Shown here: piece by piece, positions 8,593 through 12,921 of the stretch
Layout of the letters: each line of letters starts with the position of its first letter
Numbering within the stretch: position 1 is the stretch's first letter
From: Euperipatoides rowelli
Lineage: Eukaryota > Onychophora > Udeonychophora > Euonychophora > Peripatopsidae
NCBI GenBank assembly: GCA_003024985.2
Contig: PXIH01S0003004.1
DNA length: 12,921 nucleotides
Strand: one strand, 5' to 3'
Position numbers and translations under genes: made by a program
Notes under the pieces: model-generated
Databases searched by the model: none
Seen by the model: the letters and a program-made list of their open reading frames with translations, nothing else
Told to the model about the DNA's origin: nothing

Positions 8593-8790
8593 TTTAACTT
8601 TAAGAATATAGGCTTGTATTTCAATTGTTATAATTAGTTTGTTTTTATTTTGAAATAGGTCTAAAGTAGTGAGGCTAGCTACAGTGTAGGTCTGTTGATA
8701 TTTTAAGTGAGGATAGGGGAGTTTATTAAGGTTGTTTGGTATTGTAATAAATGTAAAATTGTTGATAGTTTTTTTTTTTTTTTTTTTAAA
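8593..8790 (+). other. Probable 3' UTR of the third LINE copy
   Basis: This is a G/T-rich stretch following the LINE stop codon. It includes TGTAATAAATG near 8744 (an AATAAA-type hexamer) and ends at a run of about 19 T (8770-8788). No gene was seen. Confidence 0.4.
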
Positions 8791-9049
8791 TTAAAATCCT
8801 CAAGATTTAATAGCCTATAAAAAAAATAATAAAAAATTATAAAAAGATAAAAAAAAAACAAAAAAACAGTCTGTTGTTGTCCGGCATATTTGTATTTGCC
8901 TAATTACCTGCCACTCCATATTTTGTACATCCAATCTAATATAATTTGTGTAGCTGGAAGAATTTATTTTGTATTTTTAATTAATTATTTAACATTGAAA
9001 AAATTATTTTATACTTATTTTTAATTTTATTTCACCAGTTTTTTTTAAT
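8791..9049. other. A- and T-rich low-complexity stretch
   Basis: This is mostly A-rich (8818-8868) and then AT-rich sequence, with no gene signal of its own. The part near 9000-9049 may belong to the weak minus-strand endonuclease-like remnant listed next. Confidence 0.4.
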
Positions 9050-9235
9050 CTTTGCATTTTTAATAAAGATTTTCATATCTGAACAATTTCATTTGATAAT
9101 CAAAATTTTTATCGATGATGTCATCTTAATATGTGCTTAATTTTTTAAATAAACTTTTTAAAAAAATATAAAAATTCAATAAACTATCTAAATTGATCAA
9201 GTTAAAATTAGCATCATCCATAAATAAGTGTAAAT
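9050..9235 (-). pseudogene. Possible LINE endonuclease remnant, minus strand
   Basis: On the minus strand 9235 to about 9130 reads LFMDDANFNLINLDSLLNF. This resembles the 'GDFN.NLL..DS' region of CR1-like endonucleases, with DDANFN in place of GDFNIN. After a stop it continues as DIIDKNFDYQMK, which resembles the later 'LIDNIFTN' region. The order and spacing are right, but the sequence is so AT-rich that chance similarity is a real possibility. No SDH triplet was found. Confidence 0.28.
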
Positions 9236-9239
9236 TGAT

Positions 9240-10155
9240 ACCCTAACGGTTAAAAAATGAACTGAAAAGAGCAATTATTAAAAAAAAAAAAAAATTACCA
9301 TTTTTTTTTTATGAATTCAACAATTATGTGATTTTTTTTCCTGCTATTTTGTTAAATGTACCAGTATTTTAAATTGGTAATTGTGATGAATTTCCTTTCA
9401 GTTGTTCCTATATAAAGTATTTCATTGGTGTACGTATAGTGTATGTAATTACATAAAGAACTGGTAGTATTGATAGCCATTAATCAATTAAGTCTTTCAG
9501 AAGTAAAATACTCTGACTTTTAAGTCTCATTTAAGTTCTATATAATTTACTTGCTTCTGAGATTTATTGGTTTGAAGAATCACATTCAAGTTTGAAGAAA
9601 AGTGATTTCCTGTTTTTAATAATTGATGACTTAAGTTTGCAGTGATTTATTGCATTTTAATTTATTTTTTCCTAAATGACCTTTTGGAAATGAATTTGAA
9701 GGAAAATGTATAGATTTGTGATCAATTTTTAATTATATTGCTTGTTTTGTTGTTATCTAATTGGCATAAATTGCAATAAAATCAAACATAATGAAAATAC
9801 ATAGCTTTTTTTTTTTAAATATAGTATATTTGAGCAGAATCTTTATCTTTTTTAAATTCATATTATATGGAAATATAATTAAGAATAACTAACTGTTTGG
9901 TATAGCAGTTACAATTCAAACGCTAATTCTATCATTGACTAAATAATGTGCAATACTTTTGTGTAATAATTTCTGAAGTTACTAGCTTAAAGGTATAAGC
10001 CGTTGAATGTGCAAAATTTGATCTTTCACAAACCAATCCGATTGTAGATCAGTTGACTAGCGCTAAATGTTTTGGAAGCTTTATTTTATTATTTACAGTT
10101 ATGACCTTCACCCAATCCTGAACCCTTACTCCTACTATGTAATAATGACAATGTC
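9240..10155. other. AT-rich stretch with no gene
   Basis: I see no coding, RNA or repeat signature that I can support. Homopolymers occur near 9280, 9301 and 9808. Base composition becomes less AT-rich from about 10000 towards the hairpin that follows. Confidence 0.5.
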
Positions 10156-10197
10156 CCAACCCCCAAATCCTGATAATGATCAGGGTTTGGGGGTTGG
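10156..10197. repeat. Near-perfect GC-rich inverted repeat (hairpin)
   Basis: The left arm CCAACCCCCAAATCCTGAT (10156-10174) and right arm ATCAGGGTTTGGGGGTTGG (10179-10197) pair at 18 of 19 positions. The one mismatch can form a G-U pair when the plus strand is read as RNA... or an A-C mismatch on the other strand. The loop is AATG (10175-10178). The arms are rich in G and C within AT-rich DNA, so this is very unlikely to be chance. It could be the core of a fold-back element, a template-switch inversion, or the stem of a small RNA. Confidence 0.85.
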
Positions 10198-10748
10198 ATG
10201 ATAATCAAGAGGTACGGGAGCTATTCTTATCTTTTAATATTGGCGGTTTTTATAAAAATCTTAACTCAAAACAAACACAAGTAGTTTGAATATGATTATT
10301 TGCATTAAAAAATATATTCTCTAAGTAGAATGTTTGAAATCTTAATAAAAACGTTTAAATTTTTATATCGATTTGGCTATACTACAAACTTCTTTTGGAA
10401 AACACGAGAATATTTTATTTTATCATCAACTCGGATGTTTTCAAATTTAATTTGGATTTTAAGTTAGTCTATTATAAAAAATCAACTTACTAATTAATTA
10501 AAACTAGCAAATACGCCCATTATACGGGCATCCACCATTTTATATGTTTAAACCCTTTTTATGTAAGAGAAACCACCACTTAAAGTTTCTAAAAATAGTT
10601 CTGTGCCGATCTTTTAAGCCTATTAAAAAAAAATGTCTTGAATTAGCCCGTTAGATGGCGCTTTTATTGACTTTGGAACATGATCATATTCCATCAAATT
10701 AAGATATAAGATTAGATTGAAAGTCTTAATATTTTTTTATTTAAAAAA
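10198..10748. other. AT-rich stretch, one possible repeat patch
   Basis: No gene was seen. Around 10509-10531 a short imperfect palindrome (GCCCATTATACGGGC) starts a GC-richer patch that runs to about 10680 and includes TTAGATGGCGC. This could be a short interspersed repeat, but it has no recognised family features. There is no polymerase III A or B box that I can identify. Confidence 0.35.
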
Positions 10749-10880
10749 ATGACATATTTGTTTATTGTTATTGTGGTTAGTTGCCTATCTGCGAGGAAAT
10801 GTGATAAAGCTTATAGTGCTAGTGAACTGATCAACAGTCTGTCAAGAATCAAACTGTTGCACATTGAAGGGCTTGTTTAA
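10749..10880 (+). CDS. Short frame starting like a secretory signal peptide, unknown
   Basis: An ATG at 10749 opens a frame of 43 codons to TAA 10878-10880. It begins MTYLFIVIVVSCLSA, a short hydrophobic core followed by small residues, and then turns polar (RKCDKAYSASELINS). This is the layout of a secretory signal peptide with a plausible cleavage after CLSA. Codons 15-43 are less AT-rich than the flanks. There are two cysteines in total, one in the signal-like part. If real, it could be a tiny secreted peptide or the first exon of a longer secreted protein. No strong splice donor (GTAAG or GTGAG) was found inside it. AT-rich DNA readily yields F/I/V/L runs, so chance remains quite possible. 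I do not recognise a family. Confidence 0.25.
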   Translation: MTYLFIVIVVSCLSARKCDKAYSASELINSLSRIKLLHIEGLV

Positions 10881-11384
10881 AAGCCTGTCAAAAATAGATG
10901 GGAACTATTAAAAATACCTGTGTTCAAATAAAATATTATATTAATAACATTGGCCCCAAGTTACAATGAAAAATATAAAAAAATATGGTTGGTATAAGAT
11001 ACAATTACAAATCAAATAATTTAAACTAAAACAAGAATACAGTAACTTTTCAATAGGAGCTAAATATAGTACGCTAAATTTAAACATAATTAGAACATTT
11101 TCCATCTATTATATACCATCCAATAATGCAGGATTAAGGCCAAGGGGAAAAAACTATAAATACAACCGTACACAATTATTCAGTACAGTAACGGAACTTT
11201 TCATACAATGCATTGATTAAAATAGTCAGAGATTTTAAAATAAACCTTATTTTATAATTAATTATACAGTCGACTCACTGGATAGCTGAAAAAAAACTTG
11301 AAGTGACCTTCTTGATGATTACAAAATAAATAAAAAACAAATTCTTCATAATTAATAAACAAAAGGTTTCAATCAAAGTTAAAA
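10881..11384. other. AT-rich stretch with no gene
   Basis: I see nothing recognisable on either strand. There are no long homopolymers and no motif of a protein family. Confidence 0.5.
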
Positions 11385-11729
11385 CTGTACAACAGTGTTT
11401 CCCAAATAGGGTTCCGTAGAAACCTAGGGTTCCATGAGGTGAACATTAGGCTTCCATGAGAAAGTTACATCACAATAACATTTGAATATTAAAAATTAAA
11501 AAGGAATAAAAAACTATTTAAACATTGATGGATTGTAAGTACAGCAATGTGTACCTGACTGCAATAGCTAAAACAGCACAGAGAAGATACTCTGGTGCAG
11601 TGTACAAGAACTCAGACAAGTGATAGTGGAGTTATAAAGCTTAAGCTGGGGTTCCCAAAATTTTAAATGAGTTTGAAAGGGTTCTGAACTTCTGAGGCCA
11701 AATTTAATTTAGAAATGCTGCTATACAGT
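11385..11729. mobile_element. hAT-like non-autonomous DNA transposon (MITE) with 8-bp target duplication
   Basis: The left terminus CAGTGTTTCCCAAAT starts at 11393. The right terminus, read in reverse complement from 11721, is CAGCATTTCTAAAT. The two agree except at a few positions that are mostly transitions. The 8 bases outside each end are CTGTACAA (11385-11392) and CTATACAG (11722-11729), matching at 6 of 8. An 8-bp duplication and CAG-type termini are the hallmarks of hAT elements. The element body is 329 bp (11393-11721) and has no transposase. Near the left end GGGTTCC-type units recur (AGGGTTCCGTAG, AGGGTTCCATGAG, AGGCTTCCATGAG). A similar GGGGTTCCC lies near the right end at about 11649. 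Confidence 0.6.
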
Positions 11730-12370
11730 ATTTCTTGTTACAATAAAATTCCCATAATTTTACTATCCCACCAAATCAAACAAAAAATTTAAATAAAAAA
11801 TAATACTGAAATTGATTTTAATTAATACAGTAATTTGAGTACATATTAAATGTTTTTAAATAATTACATACTTTCTTTGGAAAATAAAATAACAGAATAA
11901 CTCAGTGCTTAAAATTCAGCTTCCAGACTTTAAAAATTCAATACTTGTAAAAAAAAATCAGACTATACAAAAAAAATATTAACTTTGCTCAAGGTGTAAT
12001 TGAAAAGGAACTCCTTAATCCAGTGCAAGATGTGAAGGTTAAGACTAGGGAAAAAGTACTAAAAATTTAAAATATTAAAATACTAATAAAAATTGACTAT
12101 AAAAATTAATAAAAATTATATTGAATAAGCAGCTTGACCTGAATGGTAAAATTACGCCCATGATGCTGCACTAGAAACCAGGTCAAAACAAAATAATGAA
12201 ATTAAACTTAAAATTGCTATAGTGAAACTATTTTGACAGCTAGAAGCTCAAAAATTTTCTCTGAACATGAGAATAGACTACTGAATCCTATACTTTAAAA
12301 AAAAGGTAATTAGTTTATTGTCAAATTTGTTAAAAATAAACATTTTTACTACAAATACATAAACAGACAA
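11730..12370. other. AT-rich stretch with no gene
   Basis: I see no supported gene. A 31-codon open stretch near 11980-12070 (contains EKELLNPVQDVKVKTREKVL) has a protein-like composition but no ATG context or family that I recognise. An 8-bp inverted repeat (TTGACCTG 12134-12141, CAGGTCAA 12179-12186) is present but short. Confidence 0.45.
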
Positions 12371-12464
12371 TATATATAGATATACACAGACAGATAGACT
12401 GAGATAGATAGACTGATAGAAAGAAGATAGAAGTTAGCTGGATAGAAGATAGATTGATTGATTG
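12371..12464. repeat. Imperfect GATA/GATT-type microsatellite
   Basis: This is a run of degenerate tetranucleotides: TATATATAGATATACACAGA, then GATAGATAGACTGATAGA, then GATAGAAGATAGATTGATTG. Read through on the minus strand it produces a serine-, isoleucine- and cysteine-rich frame that is an artefact of the repeat. Confidence 0.85.
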
Positions 12465-12839
12465 AATTTTATAAGGTATGTGTAAGGAGCCGGAGATTGC
12501 ATTCACAAAATGATCCTTTACTGTGGTGAAAATTAGAGTATAATAGAGATTGCATCTTAAAAGCAAGAACCAGAGATTTCATCTAAGTTGCTGGGGACAA
12601 TATCAGACTAAAATTTCAAAGGGGGTGGAGTAATGTTATTTACAAAAAAAAAGGCCAAAGTCAGGGTTTAGTAGTGAGACCTGGACAGTGCTGGTTTCAT
12701 TTAAACCAATTAAATAATAAATCATTCATTAATGAAACCTGTTACAAATCCAAAAGATATATTTGTATGTTTAAAGAGATATTTGTATGTTTAATCCCAA
12801 AACCATAGTTCTATGTTGTTCTTCATCATATTAACTTAT
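12465..12839. other. Stretch with no gene
   Basis: I see no coding signature. It contains an A10 run near 12642 and the 20-bp tandem repeat listed separately. It may include the upstream remains of the reverse transcriptase fragment at the right edge, but no earlier motif was identified. Confidence 0.45.
12755..12794. repeat. Two tandem copies of a 20-bp unit
   Basis: AGATATATTTGTATGTTTAA (12755-12774) is followed directly by AGAGATATTTGTATGTTTAA (12775-12794), with one difference. Confidence 0.85.
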
Positions 12840-12921
12840 CAAAACTTTAATGGAGTTCCCCAGGGATCTGTACTGGGTGGACTTATATTCATCATTACAA
12901 CCAATTCAATTGCAAGCAACA
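12840..12921 (+). pseudogene. Reverse transcriptase motif B fragment of another LINE, runs off window
   Basis: The last 82 bases are open in one frame and read [20 protein letters not shown]. This is the motif B region of LINE reverse transcriptases (consensus '[20 protein letters not shown]'). Compared with the minus-strand element (NGLPQ) and the first element (YGLPQGTVL), the GVPQGSVLG form indicates another family. The GP to GG and IYIN to ITTN changes suggest decay. No motif A was found upstream, so the copy appears truncated or rearranged on its left. The next expected motif, (F/Y)ADD, would lie beyond the window. Confidence 0.75.

Noticed and set aside
8770-8868. Adjacent T-rich and A-rich runs, considered as a fold-back structure
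   Set aside because: Homopolymer T and A tracts are common throughout the window and do not form specific arms.
11528-11623. 31-codon frame from an ATG, with good codon composition
   Set aside because: It lies wholly inside the hAT-like MITE, is short, and matches no transposase region that I know.
11980-12070. Open stretch containing EKELLNPVQDVKVKTREK, considered as an exon
   Set aside because: No start codon context, splice sites or recognised family, and it is only about 31 codons long.
12134-12186. 8-bp inverted repeat TTGACCTG/CAGGTCAA with a 37-base loop, considered as a tRNA-like or regulatory structure
   Set aside because: The stem is too short and the loop too long, there are no tRNA promoter boxes, and chance is likely at this length.
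12330-12566. 78-codon minus-strand open frame rich in Ser, Ile and Cys
   Set aside because: It is read through the GATA-type microsatellite, and its composition is an artefact of the repeat.

Overview
The window reads as AT-rich, non-coding animal DNA, most likely from an invertebrate. It is full of homopolymer runs, microsatellites and decayed transposons. No intact gene is visible on either strand, and no tRNA, rRNA, CRISPR array or bacterial-style operon was seen. Nearly all recognisable coding signal comes from non-LTR retrotransposons (LINEs) of the kind with an apurinic-type endonuclease followed by a reverse transcriptase (EN-RT). The single N at 8563 suggests a draft assembly. The species cannot be named from this sequence.

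Layout. Positions 1-150 hold a GC-richer unclassified repeat. Positions 150-3445 (+) hold one long LINE copy: endonuclease, linker, reverse transcriptase, C-terminal region, a 3' UTR ending in a hairpin, and a (TAAA)5 tail. It is broken by stops and frameshifts. A GC-richer patch with a C13 run follows (3480-3660). Positions about 3960-5515 (-) hold a second, more decayed LINE of a different lineage, running from the EN-RT linker through the reverse transcriptase and beyond. Positions 5516-6890 are AT-rich with no firm call. Positions 6891-7181 (+) carry the C-terminal end of another LINE, similar to the first. Positions 7484-7684 carry a small open frame of unknown origin, followed by a 108-bp tandem duplication (7760-7977). 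Positions 8374-8592 (+) carry a third LINE C-terminal end. A weak endonuclease-like fragment lies on the minus strand near 9050-9235. The right third holds a near-perfect GC-rich hairpin (10156-10197), a 43-codon reading frame that starts like a signal peptide (10749-10880), a short hAT-like non-autonomous DNA transposon (11393-11721), a GATA-type microsatellite (12371-12464), and at the extreme right edge the start of another reverse transcriptase motif (12840-12921).

Interpretation. This is a transposon graveyard rather than a functional system. At least five LINE-derived segments, from at least two lineages and in both orientations, have landed here and decayed to different degrees. The pieces do not work together. 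The most useful follow-ups are classifying the LINE families, confirming the hAT-like MITE by its copies elsewhere, and testing whether the hairpin and the signal-peptide-like frame are transcribed.
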